DNA of 64,000 bases from an uncultured Pelagibacteraceae bacterium (GCA_902601545.1 CACKNR010000001.1:34898-98897); one strand, 5' to 3'. Shown: positions 49,845 to 59,771, counted from the stretch's first letter. Translations and numbers: made by a program. The notes: generated from the letters alone by a model not told the origin.

Positions 49845-50689
49845 ATAGTCACAGCTATCCAAATTATTACGAAACCAAAAAACTTTTCTAAGGTTAGAAT
49901 CTCATCAAAATAAGTTATTCCCAAAAGAAATTGTGATGTTGGAGTTAAAAACAAAATCATACTTGCTGGACCGATTCCAATTATCTTAAAACCTAAAGTA
50001 TATAAAAAGAGAGGCACCAAAGTCATAAATCCAGACCAAAATAAATAAAAAGATAAAAGAGGTTCTTTATAAGAGAACACATTTAAGTTTAAATCTATTA
50101 AATAAATAAATAATGCAATTGCTATAGGAGATATTAGCAATGTTTCTATCAACAGACCTATATCTGATGAAACTTTAATTTTTTTTCTTATTAATCCATA
50201 AATACTAAAAGTTATTGCAACAGTAAGACCAATCCAAGGTAATTCACCAAGTTTTATTAAAAAGTAAAATAAAGAAATTACTACTAATATTACAGCAATA
50301 AATTGATTCCTATTTAGTTTTTCTTTTAAAAATACTCTTCCTAAAAATACACTTATTATTGGGTAGATATAATATCCTAAGCTCGAGTCTAATAATCTAT
50401 TCACACTGACGGCATAAAGCCAGGTTCCCCAATTTATACTTACCAATAAACCTGATACAAAAAGTAATAATTGATTTTTTTTCTTTTTGAAAATTTTAAT
50501 AAATTCTGGCCATTTTTTATAAAAACTTGTTGTAAGAATTAAAAGAAGTGCAGTCCAAATAGTTCTGTGAACAGTTAATTCAATAAATGATGCAAAAGAT
50601 ACAAATTTGAAAAAAATCGTTCCCACAACACCCCACCAAAGAGATGCAAAAGCAGCATAAAAAATTCCTGATAATTGTTTTTGTTGCAT
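49817..50689 (-). CDS. EamA/RarD-type drug/metabolite transporter
   Basis: A 290-residue membrane protein with about ten hydrophobic helices in two EamA repeats. The N-terminal GIFYAAFASLWWGVVGTIFFKFV, the HRTIWTALLL segment and INWGTWLYAVSVNRLLDSSLGYYIYPIISVFLGRVFLKEKL are characteristic of RarD-like members. The transported compound is unknown. The position opposite thiV does not by itself imply a vitamin role. Confidence 0.85.
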   Translation of the reverse strand: MQQKQLSGIFYAAFASLWWGVVGTIFFKFVSFASFIELTVHRTIWTALLLILTTSFYKKWPEFIKIFKKKKNQLLLFVSGLLVSINWGTWLYAVSVNRLLDSSLGYYIYPIISVFLGRVFLKEKLNRNQFIAVILVVISLFYFLIKLGELPWIGLTVAITFSIYGLIRKKIKVSSDIGLLIETLLISPIAIALFIYLIDLNLNVFSYKEPLLSFYLFWSGFMTLVPLFLYTLGFKIIGIGPASMILFLTPTSQFLLGITYFDEILTLEKFFGFVIIWIAVTIYLNELRKE

Positions 50690-50722
50690 TACAAATTTGG
50701 TGCAATATATGTTAATTTTCTT

Positions 50723-50728
50723 TATAAA
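50723..50728 (+). promoter_or_regulatory. Possible -10 box of the tRNA-Ser gene
   Basis: TATAAA lies 16 bases before the tRNA. A weak -35 candidate, GTGCAA (50700-50705), is 17 bases upstream of it. The 55-base gap to the divergent transporter gene leaves room for a promoter, but the -35 match is poor. Confidence 0.35.
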
Positions 50729-50744
50729 GATATGTAAAGCTTGT

Positions 50745-50839
50745 GGTGAGATGGGTGAGTTGGTTTAAACCAGGAGTTTGCTAAACTTCCGTAGTATTTA
50801 ACTATGCTACCGAGGGTTCGAATCCCTCTCTCACCGCCA
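50745..50839 (+). tRNA. tRNA-Ser (anticodon GCU)
   Basis: The acceptor stem GGTGAGA (50745-50751) pairs with TCTCACC, followed by a discriminator G and an encoded CCA (50837-50839). The anticodon stem GGAGT/ACTTC encloses the loop TTGCTAA with anticodon GCT at 50780-50782. A long variable arm (GTAG...CTAC) marks a class II tRNA, and the T-arm GAGGG-TTCGAAT-CCCTC is perfect. It reads AGU/AGC codons. It is the only RNA gene of its kind in the window and ends one base from the lytic transglycosylase stop. Confidence 0.97.
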
Positions 50840-50840
50840 A

Positions 50841-53096
50841 TTAGTTAAAATAACTATCTATTTGTACTGGTTCTTTTCTTAGAATATATTTGTAAACATT
50901 AATATTTTCGAGAACTCGTTGAACGTAATTTCTAGTTTCTTCAAATCTAATTTGTTCAATCCAATTAATATAAGAAATTTGACCTTTAGAAGGGTCTCCA
51001 TTTACTCTTCGCCAAGTTTTTACTCTATTTGGTCCAGCATTGTACGCGGCAATAGCAAACGGGAAAACACCATTATAATCATTAAGCAATCCATTAAAAT
51101 AATATGAACCTAGTTTAATGTTGTATTCCGGATCTGCTGTAAGTCGACTAATACTGTAAGGTAGTTTTGCTTGTTTAGCTACAATCTTAGCAGTGTACTT
51201 CATTAATTGCATCATACCTCTAGCTCCAGCCCAACTATTTGCTTTCCTGTCAAATTCACTTTCTTGTCTGATTATTGCAAGAACAATTTCTTGTTTAGGC
51301 ATCTGTTTATTATTTACAATTTTCGGAGTGGCAATAACCGGATAATTATATTTATTCAAAAATCTTTTTTCATAGGATGCTTTTTTTGATATTTGAATTG
51401 CAAAATCGTATCTCTCAACAGATGTAGATAACTCTGCTGCTAAAACTTCACTACCTTTCTCAATATTAAGTTCAGCCAAATGTTTAAGAATATCTTTAGC
51501 ATATTGGCTTGCATCAAGTTCATGTAATAAAACAACATGTTTAATAAGTTTATTTTTTTTAAACTCTTTTTCATAATCTTTATCAAAATTACTTTCGTCT
51601 CTTAATTCAAAATTCCCACCAGGATTAATCTTATTGAAAGCAAGCTGTCCATAATAAGTCATTGGAAATTTTGCTGCTTCTGAAAAAAATTTATTAGCAG
51701 TTTCCTTTTCATTTAATTTTTCATAGGACTCTCCTAACCAATATGCGCCTCTAGCTAAGCTTATCGGATAGCCAACATTGTTATAAAAATTTTGAAAATG
51801 ATTAATTGCATACTCAGGAGATTTTAAAAAAGTTAAAGCTATCCAACCAGATAGCCATTCAGCCTCCGCAAAGGACGGACCCGATGATAGGGAGTGTTCA
51901 CTAGCTACTTTATATGCTGTCTTATATCTTTTTTTGTAAATTAAACTTCTTGTAACACTCTCTCTTTGTTCCCACCATTTATCCGGTCTAACCATTTGTG
52001 TCTCAGTTTTATTCGCGTTTTGATATAAAATTTCTAAAGATCCGTCCAATCGTCCTCTTCGGTTTCTCCATCTCAATCTATCAAACTCTAAACCAGGATC
52101 TTTCTTTAAATATTGAGGCACCTTTGCTATTGCATTGTCTACACCGTAAGAGTTACTCATTAAAATTTGTCTTGCGTTATAAAGAGCTCTTTGATCTTTA
52201 GGCAAATACTTAAGCATTCTTTTTAGATCCCAATATTTCCTCTCCCATGCTAAATAATCAGCTCTTTTTACATGATCGTCTGACGAGATAAATTTTTTAA
52301 ATTTAGCTCTGTAATAACCCAAATCATTTTTTCTTATCTCCGCAGTTATCCATCCTTCTTTAACTAACTCTTTGACTTTTTCTAGTTTTCCTTGCTCTAG
52401 ATAGGCCTCAGCTAATTTAATTTTACCTAAACCACCTAAAGGAGGATATTTTTCAAACCAATTAATTATTGATGTAGGTGAATTATTTCTTAAATATATT
52501 TTTTCTTCTGCTAAATACCTTATTCTATTAATTCTTGGATAATAATCATTTTGTTCTATAAATTTTTTATATTCACTAAATGACGCTCCATTTCTAGTGG
52601 TTTTAAGATGCATCCAAGTAATTAATTTTCTGAACTCACTATCTTTAACCTTTTGGGCACTTTTTAAAGCACTATTCCATTTTTTTTGTTTAATAAAATC
52701 AATTGTTTCTTTTGCTCTCTCAAAATCTTTTTTATTAAGAACTTTTGAGTTTTTTACTTCTTTTGATGAAACTTTATATGTAATTGGTTTTTTTCTAGGG
52801 TAGACAAATGTAGATGATAATTGTGTTTTTGCTTCTTCTTTAAGCTCTTTTTTTATTTCTTTTTTTTTTTCAGGCTCTTTTTTTTGTTCAATTGCGGCTG
52901 TTTTAGTCTCACCTTTTTTTTCTAAAAATGGCTTTGGCGCTGGCAGATTTTTATCAATACTTTCTTGGATCTGTTTTTCTGATTTTTTAAAAATTGATGG
53001 TTTTTTTTGCGGTAATAAGAAATCTGTCTCTGAATAAACGATACTAATTTTTAAAAATGATAATAAAAATACTAGACTAATTAATCTATTAAGCAT
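50841..53096 (-). CDS. slt: Soluble lytic murein transglycosylase
   Basis: A 751-residue periplasmic enzyme that cleaves peptidoglycan glycan strands to 1,6-anhydro products. A signal peptide (MLNRLISLVFLLSFLKISIVYS) is followed by a Lys/Glu/Pro-rich linker of about 100 residues. A long helical superhelix of TPR-like type comes next, then the SLT domain with catalytic glutamate near residue 612 (RQESEFDRKANSWAGARGMMQLM). The ATG at 53096 places the signal peptide at the terminus; an upstream frame would run into dapA. The linker-coding DNA has an 11-base T run (52860-52870). Confidence 0.92.
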   Translation of the reverse strand: MLNRLISLVFLLSFLKISIVYSETDFLLPQKKPSIFKKSEKQIQESIDKNLPAPKPFLEKKGETKTAAIEQKKEPEKKKEIKKELKEEAKTQLSSTFVYPRKKPITYKVSSKEVKNSKVLNKKDFERAKETIDFIKQKKWNSALKSAQKVKDSEFRKLITWMHLKTTRNGASFSEYKKFIEQNDYYPRINRIRYLAEEKIYLRNNSPTSIINWFEKYPPLGGLGKIKLAEAYLEQGKLEKVKELVKEGWITAEIRKNDLGYYRAKFKKFISSDDHVKRADYLAWERKYWDLKRMLKYLPKDQRALYNARQILMSNSYGVDNAIAKVPQYLKKDPGLEFDRLRWRNRRGRLDGSLEILYQNANKTETQMVRPDKWWEQRESVTRSLIYKKRYKTAYKVASEHSLSSGPSFAEAEWLSGWIALTFLKSPEYAINHFQNFYNNVGYPISLARGAYWLGESYEKLNEKETANKFFSEAAKFPMTYYGQLAFNKINPGGNFELRDESNFDKDYEKEFKKNKLIKHVVLLHELDASQYAKDILKHLAELNIEKGSEVLAAELSTSVERYDFAIQISKKASYEKRFLNKYNYPVIATPKIVNNKQMPKQEIVLAIIRQESEFDRKANSWAGARGMMQLMKYTAKIVAKQAKLPYSISRLTADPEYNIKLGSYYFNGLLNDYNGVFPFAIAAYNAGPNRVKTWRRVNGDPSKGQISYINWIEQIRFEETRNYVQRVLENINVYKYILRKEPVQIDSYFN

Positions 53097-53127
53097 AAGT
53101 TTAAGAATATCTACCTTATATTGTTTT

Positions 53128-53997
53128 ATGCTTAAAGGATCAATTGTTGCATTAATAACCCCATTTAAAGATGATAATCTTGATGAAAACACATATAGAA
53201 GTTTAATTGATTATCATTTAAATAACGGCACTAATGGTATAGTCCCCGGTGGCACCACTGGAGAATCTCCCACTTTATCTCATAGTGAACACAAAAAAAT
53301 TATAGAGATAGCGGTTAAAGAATGTAGTGGAAAAATACCTGTGATAGCTGGCACAGGATCTAATTCAACGGATGAAGCTGTTGAACTATCTCAATACGCA
53401 GAAAAAGCTGGTTCAGATGCATTATTAGTTGTTACACCATATTATAATAAACCAACTCAAGAGGGCTTGTACCAACATTATAAAAAAATAAATGATAGTG
53501 TTGGAATACCAATTATAATTTATAACATACCGTCAAGATCAGTAATAGATATGTCAGTCGAAACCATGAGTAAACTATATGAACTAAAAAATATAATTGG
53601 TGTAAAAGATGCAACTGGTGACTTAAATAGAGTAGATCAACAATTAAAAGCAATGGGAAAAGATTTCATTCAGCTTACTGGAAATGACGATAATGCTCTA
53701 GAGTTTAATAAAAGAGGAGGAGTGGGAGCAATCGGAGTCACAGCAAATATAGCTGCAAAAATTTCTTCTGATTTTCAAAAAGCTTGTGAGCAAAAAAATG
53801 ATGAAGCAGAGTCGTTAGATAAGCTCTTACAGCCTTTACATTCAGCGTTATTTATTGAAAGTAATCCATCACCAGTTAAATATGCAGCTTCATTATTAGG
53901 TATGTGCAATCCATCTGTAAGATTACCATTAGTTGAAATTAGAGAAGAAACAAAAAAGAAAGTTTCAGAAGCACTTAAAGTAGCTAAATTACTTTAA
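53128..53997 (+). CDS. dapA: 4-hydroxy-tetrahydrodipicolinate synthase
   Basis: A 289-residue enzyme condensing pyruvate with aspartate semialdehyde, the first committed step to lysine and diaminopimelate. [14 protein letters not shown], the tyrosine of YNIPSRS (about residue 132) and the Schiff-base lysine of GVKDATGDL (about 160) are in place. It diverges from slt by only 31 bases and heads a ten-gene plus-strand string that runs to recO. Confidence 0.97.
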   Translation: MLKGSIVALITPFKDDNLDENTYRSLIDYHLNNGTNGIVPGGTTGESPTLSHSEHKKIIEIAVKECSGKIPVIAGTGSNSTDEAVELSQYAEKAGSDALLVVTPYYNKPTQEGLYQHYKKINDSVGIPIIIYNIPSRSVIDMSVETMSKLYELKNIIGVKDATGDLNRVDQQLKAMGKDFIQLTGNDDNALEFNKRGGVGAIGVTANIAAKISSDFQKACEQKNDEAESLDKLLQPLHSALFIESNPSPVKYAASLLGMCNPSVRLPLVEIREETKKKVSEALKVAKLL

Positions 53998-54470
53998 TGA
54001 AACAAAATATAGTTCCTGGAAGAAAAATAATTTGTTTAAATAGAAAAGCTAGTTTTAATTATTTTTTTTTAGAAACTTTAGAAGCAGGTATTTCCCTAAA
54101 AGGATCAGAGGTCAAATCGCTGAGAGAAGGTAAAGGAAGCATTGCTGACTCATACGCTATAGATAATAACGGTGAATTGTTTTTAATTAATTCTCATATC
54201 CCGCTTTACAGACAATCATCTTATAATAACCATAATCCTAAAGGTGAAAGAAAACTTCTTTTAAAAAGGCGAGAAATTAATAAGTTGATTGGAAAAATAA
54301 ATCAAGAAGGTTTGACTCTTATTCCTACTAAGATGTATTTCTTAAAAGGAAAAGTTAAAATAGAAATTGCAATTGCAAAAGGAAAAAAACTTTATGATAA
54401 AAGACAAGTTAAAAAAACTAGAGATTGGAATAGAGAAAAAGCAAGATTATTAAGTAAAAATAATAAATGA
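53997..54470 (+). CDS. smpB: tmRNA-binding protein SmpB
   Basis: A 157-residue protein required for trans-translation rescue of stalled ribosomes. Conserved segments are [40 protein letters not shown] and the C-terminal [24 protein letters not shown]. The ATG shares a base with the dapA stop, the common dapA-smpB order. The ssrA gene for tmRNA was not found in the window. Confidence 0.97.
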   Translation: MKQNIVPGRKIICLNRKASFNYFFLETLEAGISLKGSEVKSLREGKGSIADSYAIDNNGELFLINSHIPLYRQSSYNNHNPKGERKLLLKRREINKLIGKINQEGLTLIPTKMYFLKGKVKIEIAIAKGKKLYDKRQVKKTRDWNREKARLLSKNNK

Positions 54471-54985
54471 TACATTTAAATATTGGATCTAATTTAAATT
54501 CATTTTACGGAAGTAAATTTGATAATATTTCAATTGCAACAAATTTATTAATCGAAGCAAAAATAAAAATTATAAAAATTTCAAATTTTTATGAAACGCC
54601 GTCTTATCCTAACAGGCAATTACCAAAATTTTTAAATATTGGAATATTAGCTGAATGTGAAAAAAATATGTATGATTTTTTTAAAATAATAAAGTTAATT
54701 GAAAAAAAAATTGGAAGAATTCGAACAAAAAAAAATGATCCCCGAGTAATTGATCTTGATGTAATTGATTTTAATGGATTAATCAATAAATCACATAATT
54801 TCGCATTACCCCATCCGAGAGCACACTTGAGGAACTTTGTTTTATACCCAATTTTAGAAATTGATCCTAAATGGTCACATCCAATATTACAAAAAAATCC
54901 CCAAAATCTTATAAATAAGTTAAGTCAAAAATCTCGTATTGAGATTACAAGATTGTATAAAAATGTTAAAATAAACCATGTTTAA
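54467..54985 (+). CDS. folK: HPPK (6-hydroxymethyl-dihydropterin pyrophosphokinase)
   Basis: A 172-residue enzyme of folate synthesis transferring pyrophosphate from [22 protein letters not shown] near the start, [20 protein letters not shown], and the metal/ATP-binding [15 protein letters not shown] plus [19 protein letters not shown] match FolK. It overlaps smpB by 4 and the next gene by 8 bases. folP and folB are not nearby. Confidence 0.93.
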   Translation: MIHLNIGSNLNSFYGSKFDNISIATNLLIEAKIKIIKISNFYETPSYPNRQLPKFLNIGILAECEKNMYDFFKIIKLIEKKIGRIRTKKNDPRVIDLDVIDFNGLINKSHNFALPHPRAHLRNFVLYPILEIDPKWSHPILQKNPQNLINKLSQKSRIEITRLYKNVKINHV

Positions 54986-56726
54986 CAATAATGAATTGAT
55001 AAATCAGATAAAAACTTACAATAGATTTTTAAATTCTGAATCATTGAATAAAGCCTACAATTTTGCTTTAGAAGCACATCAAAATCAAAAAAGAGAAGAA
55101 GGCGTCCCTTATATAATTCATCCGGTTGCAGTTGCAAAAATTTTAACAGAGTTAAAACTAGACAGCGCTACTATTACAACAGGCTTATTACACGATACGA
55201 TCGAAGATACAAATGTTACCTATGAAACTGTCAAAAAAGAGTTTGGAGAAGAAGTTGCTAATTTAGTAGAAGGTGTCACAAAAATTTCTGAGTTGGAAGA
55301 TAAAGCATCAACTGATTCAAAAGCTGAAAATTTCAGAAAACTTATTTTGGCTACTTCAAAAGATATACGAGTGTTGTTAGTTAAACTTGCAGATAGATTA
55401 CACAATATGCGGACAATTCAATTTGTAAAAGATAAAAATAAAATTATTAGAAAAGCAAAAGAAACAATGGAAATATACGCTCCATTAGCTGACAGAATGG
55501 GAATGAATAGAATAAGAGATGAATTAGAAGATCTATCATTCTCTGTTTTGAATAAACCAGCTAGAGATTTAATTCTTGAAAGATTAAATTTTATAAAAAA
55601 TAATAAAGACGATAATTTTAAATCTATATCTTTAGATTTGATTAATCTTTTAAATGAAAATGGAATTTCAGCAACAATAACTGGTAGAGAAAAAACTCCG
55701 TTCTCTATCTGGAGAAAAATACAAAATAAGAAGATATCTTTAGAACAACTAACTGATATTATTGGCTTTCGTGTAATTGTAAATTCTATAGAAGATTGCT
55801 ATAAAACCTTAGGAATATTTCACACTAAATTCCCAACTATTCCAGGAAAATTTAAAGATTATATTTCCACACCTAAAATTAATAATTATAAATCTATTCA
55901 TACTGCAGTAATTGGTCCAAAAAAAAATAGAATTGAAATTCAAATAAGGACTCATGAAATGAATGAATTTGCACAAAGAGGTATAGCTTCGCATTGGAAA
56001 TATAAATCATCAGAAAAATTTTCTGAATTATCTTGGAAAGAGTATGATTGGTTAAGGGATCTTGTAGAAATTATTGAAGCTGGCACAAGCCCTGAACATT
56101 ATTATGAATTTACTAAACTTCAAATGTTTCAGGAAAATGTTTTTTGTTTCACACCAAAAGGCGCTGTGATTAAACTACCTAAAAAGGCAACTCCGATAGA
56201 CTTTGCTTATGCTGTTCATACAAAAGTTGGAAATAGTGCTACTGGTTGTACAATAAACGGAAGTCATGCAACTTTACAGACTATTTTAAAAAATGGTGAT
56301 TTAATTAATATAGAAACTTCAAAAAATGCATCCCCATCTTTACATTGGTTAAATTCATCGACTACTGGTAAAGCAAGATCAGCTATAAGAAGATATTGGC
56401 AGGATAAATCTACAGAAAACTTAGGTGTTTCTGAGAAAAATTATTCAAGCACAATAGAGGTTGATTTACCACACAAACCCGGAGCTTTAGGGCACATTAG
56501 CTCTTTAATAGGTCTTAATAAAGGCAACATTATAAATATCGAAATGATCAAGAGAAAAAAGGATTATTTAACTTTTTCTTTCGATTTACAAATTAAGGAT
56601 TTGAAAAATTTTACAAACTTGATAAGTCAAATAAAGCAAAGTAATTTAACATTTAAAATAATTCGACATAAACAGAAAAAAAATGCTTTCATTAGAAGAA
56701 TCTTTGAAAATTTTAAAAGAAACTAA
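54978..56726 (+). CDS. Bifunctional (p)ppGpp synthetase/hydrolase, RSH family
   Basis: A 582-residue SpoT/Rel-type protein, shorter than the 700-plus residues common in proteobacteria. The HD hydrolase domain is intact (LLHDTIEDTNVTYETV, KLADRLHNMRTI). The synthetase domain carries GREKTPFSIWRK, LTDIIGFRVIV and EIQIRTHEMNEFAQRGIASHWKYK. A TGS domain (VFCFTPKGAVIKLPKKATPIDFAYAVHT) and a compact C-terminal ACT domain follow. The synthetase substrate loop reads NNYKS where NGYQS is usual. It overlaps pyrE by 44 bases. Confidence 0.95.
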   Translation: MFNNNELINQIKTYNRFLNSESLNKAYNFALEAHQNQKREEGVPYIIHPVAVAKILTELKLDSATITTGLLHDTIEDTNVTYETVKKEFGEEVANLVEGVTKISELEDKASTDSKAENFRKLILATSKDIRVLLVKLADRLHNMRTIQFVKDKNKIIRKAKETMEIYAPLADRMGMNRIRDELEDLSFSVLNKPARDLILERLNFIKNNKDDNFKSISLDLINLLNENGISATITGREKTPFSIWRKIQNKKISLEQLTDIIGFRVIVNSIEDCYKTLGIFHTKFPTIPGKFKDYISTPKINNYKSIHTAVIGPKKNRIEIQIRTHEMNEFAQRGIASHWKYKSSEKFSELSWKEYDWLRDLVEIIEAGTSPEHYYEFTKLQMFQENVFCFTPKGAVIKLPKKATPIDFAYAVHTKVGNSATGCTINGSHATLQTILKNGDLINIETSKNASPSLHWLNSSTTGKARSAIRRYWQDKSTENLGVSEKNYSSTIEVDLPHKPGALGHISSLIGLNKGNIINIEMIKRKKDYLTFSFDLQIKDLKNFTNLISQIKQSNLTFKIIRHKQKKNAFIRRIFENFKRN

Positions 56727-57264
56727 TGCTCTTTTAGAAGGACATTTTATCTTATCATCAGGTTTGCATAGCCCTCAATATGTTCAATGTGCCCAGTTAA
56801 TGAGTAAACCTGAAAAAGCCAATAAAATTTGTATATCTTTATCAAAAAAAATTCAAATTGAATTTAATGACTTTGACGTAATTCTATCTCCAGCGATGGG
56901 TGGAATTGTCATTGGATATGAGATAGGAAGACTATTAAAAAAGGAGACTATTTTCTCTGAAAGAGTAGGTGGTGAATTTAAATTAAGAAGAGATTTTAGA
57001 ATAAATAAAAATCAGAAAGTTTTAATAATTGAAGATGTCATCACTACAGGTAAATCTTCTCTTGAATGTGCGAAATTAGTGAAGGAAAATGGAGCAAATA
57101 TAATTGGGTACGCATGTATTATAGATAGATCTAATGGCAAATCTAAATTGGAAAATAAAATAGTTTCTCAAGTAAGTTTGAATATCCCTACTTATAATAA
57201 AGATAATTTACCAAAAAATTTAAGTAAAATAAAAGCGATCAAACCCGGAAGTAGAGATCTTTAA
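56683..57264 (+). CDS. pyrE: Orotate phosphoribosyltransferase
   Basis: A 193-residue enzyme forming OMP from orotate and PRPP. The N-terminal LKETNALLEGHFILSSGLHSPQYVQCA and the PRPP motif VLIIEDVITTGKSS are clear. The ATG at 56683 is needed for the conserved N-terminus, so the 44-base overlap with the preceding gene is probably real. Elsewhere in the window pyrB and a pyrC-like gene serve the same pathway. Confidence 0.94.
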   Translation: MLSLEESLKILKETNALLEGHFILSSGLHSPQYVQCAQLMSKPEKANKICISLSKKIQIEFNDFDVILSPAMGGIVIGYEIGRLLKKETIFSERVGGEFKLRRDFRINKNQKVLIIEDVITTGKSSLECAKLVKENGANIIGYACIIDRSNGKSKLENKIVSQVSLNIPTYNKDNLPKNLSKIKAIKPGSRDL

Positions 57265-57986
57265 TGGGTAAGATTAGGCTTGGTGTAAATATCGATCATG
57301 TTGCTACAGTAAGAAATGCAAGAGGAGAAAACTATCCAAAACCAATTAATGCTGCTTTAATAGCTCAAAGAAGCGGGGCGGACTCTGTTACTATTCACTT
57401 GAGAGAAGATAGAAGACATATAAATGATAAAGACCTTAAAGAAATAAGAAAAAAACTTAAAATTCCTCTTAATCTAGAAATTGCTGCCACAAATGAAATG
57501 CTAAGTATAGCTTTGAAAAGAAAAGTACCTTTTATTTGTATTGTTCCTGAAAAAAGAAAAGAAATAACTACAGAGGGTGGTCTTAATTTAAGTTACAGGA
57601 GAAACTTTTTAAAAAAAATTATTACAAAATTAAAAAATAATCAATCTAGAGTAAGTCTTTTTATTGAGCCTAATTTAAGAGATATAAAATCCTCAAAAGA
57701 ATTGAACGCCGATTGTGTAGAAATTCACACAGGTAGATTTTGTAATTTAGTTAATAAAAAAAAAGATTATAAATTTGAACTCAAAAAGATTAAAAATGCA
57801 GTAAAACTCGGAAATATTTTGGGTCTAGAAGTACATGCTGGACATGGTTTAACTTATGAGTCTGCTAAAATACTTTCAAGAGTATCTGGTATCAAAGAAT
57901 TTAATATTGGTCATTTTCTGATAGGTGAGTCAATATTTAATGGATTAAGGTTCACTATTAAGAAATTTAGAAAGATTATTAAATAA
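57264..57986 (+). CDS. pdxJ: Pyridoxine 5'-phosphate synthase
   Basis: A 240-residue TIM-barrel enzyme that makes pyridoxine phosphate from DXP and 3-amino-1-hydroxyacetone phosphate. GVNIDHVATVRNARGENYPKP, DSVTIHLREDRRHINDKD, LNLEIAATNEM and EVHAGHGLTYES are conserved PdxJ motifs. It overlaps both neighbours by one base; pdxJ-acpS is a widespread pairing. Other B6 pathway genes are not in the window. Confidence 0.96.
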   Translation: MGKIRLGVNIDHVATVRNARGENYPKPINAALIAQRSGADSVTIHLREDRRHINDKDLKEIRKKLKIPLNLEIAATNEMLSIALKRKVPFICIVPEKRKEITTEGGLNLSYRRNFLKKIITKLKNNQSRVSLFIEPNLRDIKSSKELNADCVEIHTGRFCNLVNKKKDYKFELKKIKNAVKLGNILGLEVHAGHGLTYESAKILSRVSGIKEFNIGHFLIGESIFNGLRFTIKKFRKIIK

Positions 57987-58369
57987 TGAAAATATATGGT
58001 ATCGGAACTGATATTATAAAAATTAGCAGAATAAGAAAATTAATTAATAAGAAATCTTCCATATTAAGATTATTTTACAAAGATGAAATTTTAAGATGTT
58101 ATAAAAAGAAAAATCAATATAATTGCTTTGCAAAAAGATTTGCAGCGAAAGAAGCTTTTTCTAAAGCACTTGGAACCGGAATTTCTAAAGGGATTAAATT
58201 TAATGAGATAGCAATAATGAATGAAAAAAGTGGCAAACCATATATCAAACTTTTAAACAAGACAAAAAAAATTGTAGAAAAGAAAATAAAAAAAAAGAAA
58301 TTTAAGATTTCTTTGTCACTTACTGATGAAGAAAATTATGCGGTTGCTTTTGTTACAATTTCAATATGA
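57986..58369 (+). CDS. acpS: Holo-(acyl-carrier-protein) synthase
   Basis: A 127-residue phosphopantetheinyl transferase that activates acyl carrier protein. The GIGTDIIKISRI start and the KRFAAKEAFSKALGTGI motif carry the metal-binding acidic residues. The C-terminal ISLSLTDEENYAVAFVTI replaces the common ISLSHTDEYA version with Leu for His. The ATG overlaps the pdxJ stop. Confidence 0.93.
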   Translation: MKIYGIGTDIIKISRIRKLINKKSSILRLFYKDEILRCYKKKNQYNCFAKRFAAKEAFSKALGTGISKGIKFNEIAIMNEKSGKPYIKLLNKTKKIVEKKIKKKKFKISLSLTDEENYAVAFVTISI

Positions 58370-59109
58370 AAAAAAATAAATTTTTAAAAATAATAATTGA
58401 TAATCTTAGAACTTTATTTTGGGCTTTACTTATTGCCATAATGATTAGATCCTTGATCATTCAACCTTTTTATATTCCATCTTCATCAATGGAACCTACT
58501 TTATTAGTTGGAGATAGAATATTTGTTTCAAAATATTCCTATGGATATAGTAAACATTCTTTTCCATTTAGTCCTAACATTTATAATAAACGCTTATTTT
58601 CAAAAGATCCTAAACGAGGAGATTTAGTTGTTTTTAAAACTCCAGCTGATAATAGGACTGACTATATTAAAAGATTAATAGGTTTTCCAGGAGATGAGAT
58701 TCAATTTGTGGATGGGGATATTTTTTTAAATGGATCTAAAATTGCTAGAGAAAAATATATGATTAAAGAAAAAGTTAGATGTGGTAACTATAATTTTAAT
58801 ACAGTTGTTTTTATTGAAACACTTCCGAACGGCGTTAAATATTTAGCTGCCTATAATAAAGAAGGAACTTTAAAGAATACAAAAAAATATATTGTACCTA
58901 AAAACCATTATTTTCTGATGGGTGACAATAGAGATTGCTCAAAGGATAGTAGATTTTTAGATGATGTAGGATATGTAAAAAAACTTAATTTAGTAGGTAA
59001 AGCAAAGATTATCTTCTTTTCCAATGATACAAAAAAAGGAAGTTTAATCAAAATTTGGAATCTAAATAATTCCTTCAGACTAGAAAGAACTTTTAAAAAA
59101 TTAAAATAA
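58366..59109 (+). CDS. lepB: Signal peptidase I
   Basis: A 247-residue inner-membrane protease that removes Sec signal peptides. One N-terminal membrane helix (about residues 14-34) precedes the catalytic serine at about residue 41 (IPSSSMEPTLLVGDR). The catalytic lysine is about residue 102 (DYIKRLIGFPGDEI), and MGDNRDCSKDSR is the late signature box. It overlaps acpS by 4 bases; lepB-rnc adjacency is conserved in many bacteria. Confidence 0.96.
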   Translation: MKKNKFLKIIIDNLRTLFWALLIAIMIRSLIIQPFYIPSSSMEPTLLVGDRIFVSKYSYGYSKHSFPFSPNIYNKRLFSKDPKRGDLVVFKTPADNRTDYIKRLIGFPGDEIQFVDGDIFLNGSKIAREKYMIKEKVRCGNYNFNTVVFIETLPNGVKYLAAYNKEGTLKNTKKYIVPKNHYFLMGDNRDCSKDSRFLDDVGYVKKLNLVGKAKIIFFSNDTKKGSLIKIWNLNNSFRLERTFKKLK

Positions 59110-59114
59110 ATTGA

Positions 59115-59771
59115 ATGATTAAAAAACTCGAAGACGTAATAAAGTATAATTTTAATGATAAGATATTACTGGAAAGAGCTTTGACGCATAAAAGTTTTAA
59201 TAATCAAGTAAATAATGAAAAATTAGAATTTCTTGGTGATAGAGTATTGGGCCTGGTTATATCGAAAGAACTTCTTGAAAAATATCCAGATGAAAAAGAA
59301 GGTATAATTGATAAAAAATTTGCGAATCTAGTAAATAAAAAAACATGTGCTGAGATAGGCAAAACACTTAAGATTAAAAACTACCTTTATTTGGGTCCCT
59401 CAAACAAAAATTTAGAAAGATCGACTAACAAAATAATCAGCGATTGTTTAGAGGCAATTGTTGGAGCTATTTATATAGATGGAGGATTAAAAAATTCAGA
59501 AAAATTTATACTTAATTTTTGGGAACCATATATAGATAAATCAATTGTTACTTTAATTGATTCTAAAACAAAACTTCAAGAATATAGTCTTAAAAAATTT
59601 AAAAAATTACCGAAATATACTTTTTTTAAAAAGACAGGACCCCAACACAAGCCTATATTTAGAACAGAAGTTGAAATCCAAAATTCAAAAAAAATCATTG
59701 GAGCAGGATCATCAAAAAAAAATGCTCAACAAAATGCAGCGGCTAAACTAATAAAAATACTCAATATATGA
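59115..59771 (+). CDS. rnc: Ribonuclease III
   Basis: A 218-residue double-stranded-RNA endonuclease that processes rRNA precursors and some mRNAs. The signature NEKLEFLGDRVLGLVISK, the second acidic cluster DCLEAIVGAIYIDGG and a C-terminal dsRNA-binding domain (KTKLQEYSLKKFKKLPKYTF, IIGAGSSKKNAQQNAAAKLI) are present. The long hairpin between rplL and rpoB would be a candidate substrate. It overlaps recO by 4 bases. Confidence 0.96.
   Translation: MIKKLEDVIKYNFNDKILLERALTHKSFNNQVNNEKLEFLGDRVLGLVISKELLEKYPDEKEGIIDKKFANLVNKKTCAEIGKTLKIKNYLYLGPSNKNLERSTNKIISDCLEAIVGAIYIDGGLKNSEKFILNFWEPYIDKSIVTLIDSKTKLQEYSLKKFKKLPKYTFFKKTGPQHKPIFRTEVEIQNSKKIIGAGSSKKNAQQNAAAKLIKILNI

Noticed and set aside
53097..53192. 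32-residue N-terminal extension of the lytic transglycosylase
   Set aside because: It would place the signal peptide internally and overlap the dapA coding start on the other strand.
53997..54470. tmRNA gene near smpB
   Set aside because: Both flanks of smpB are filled by overlapping coding genes; no tmRNA-like acceptor/T-arm pattern was seen.
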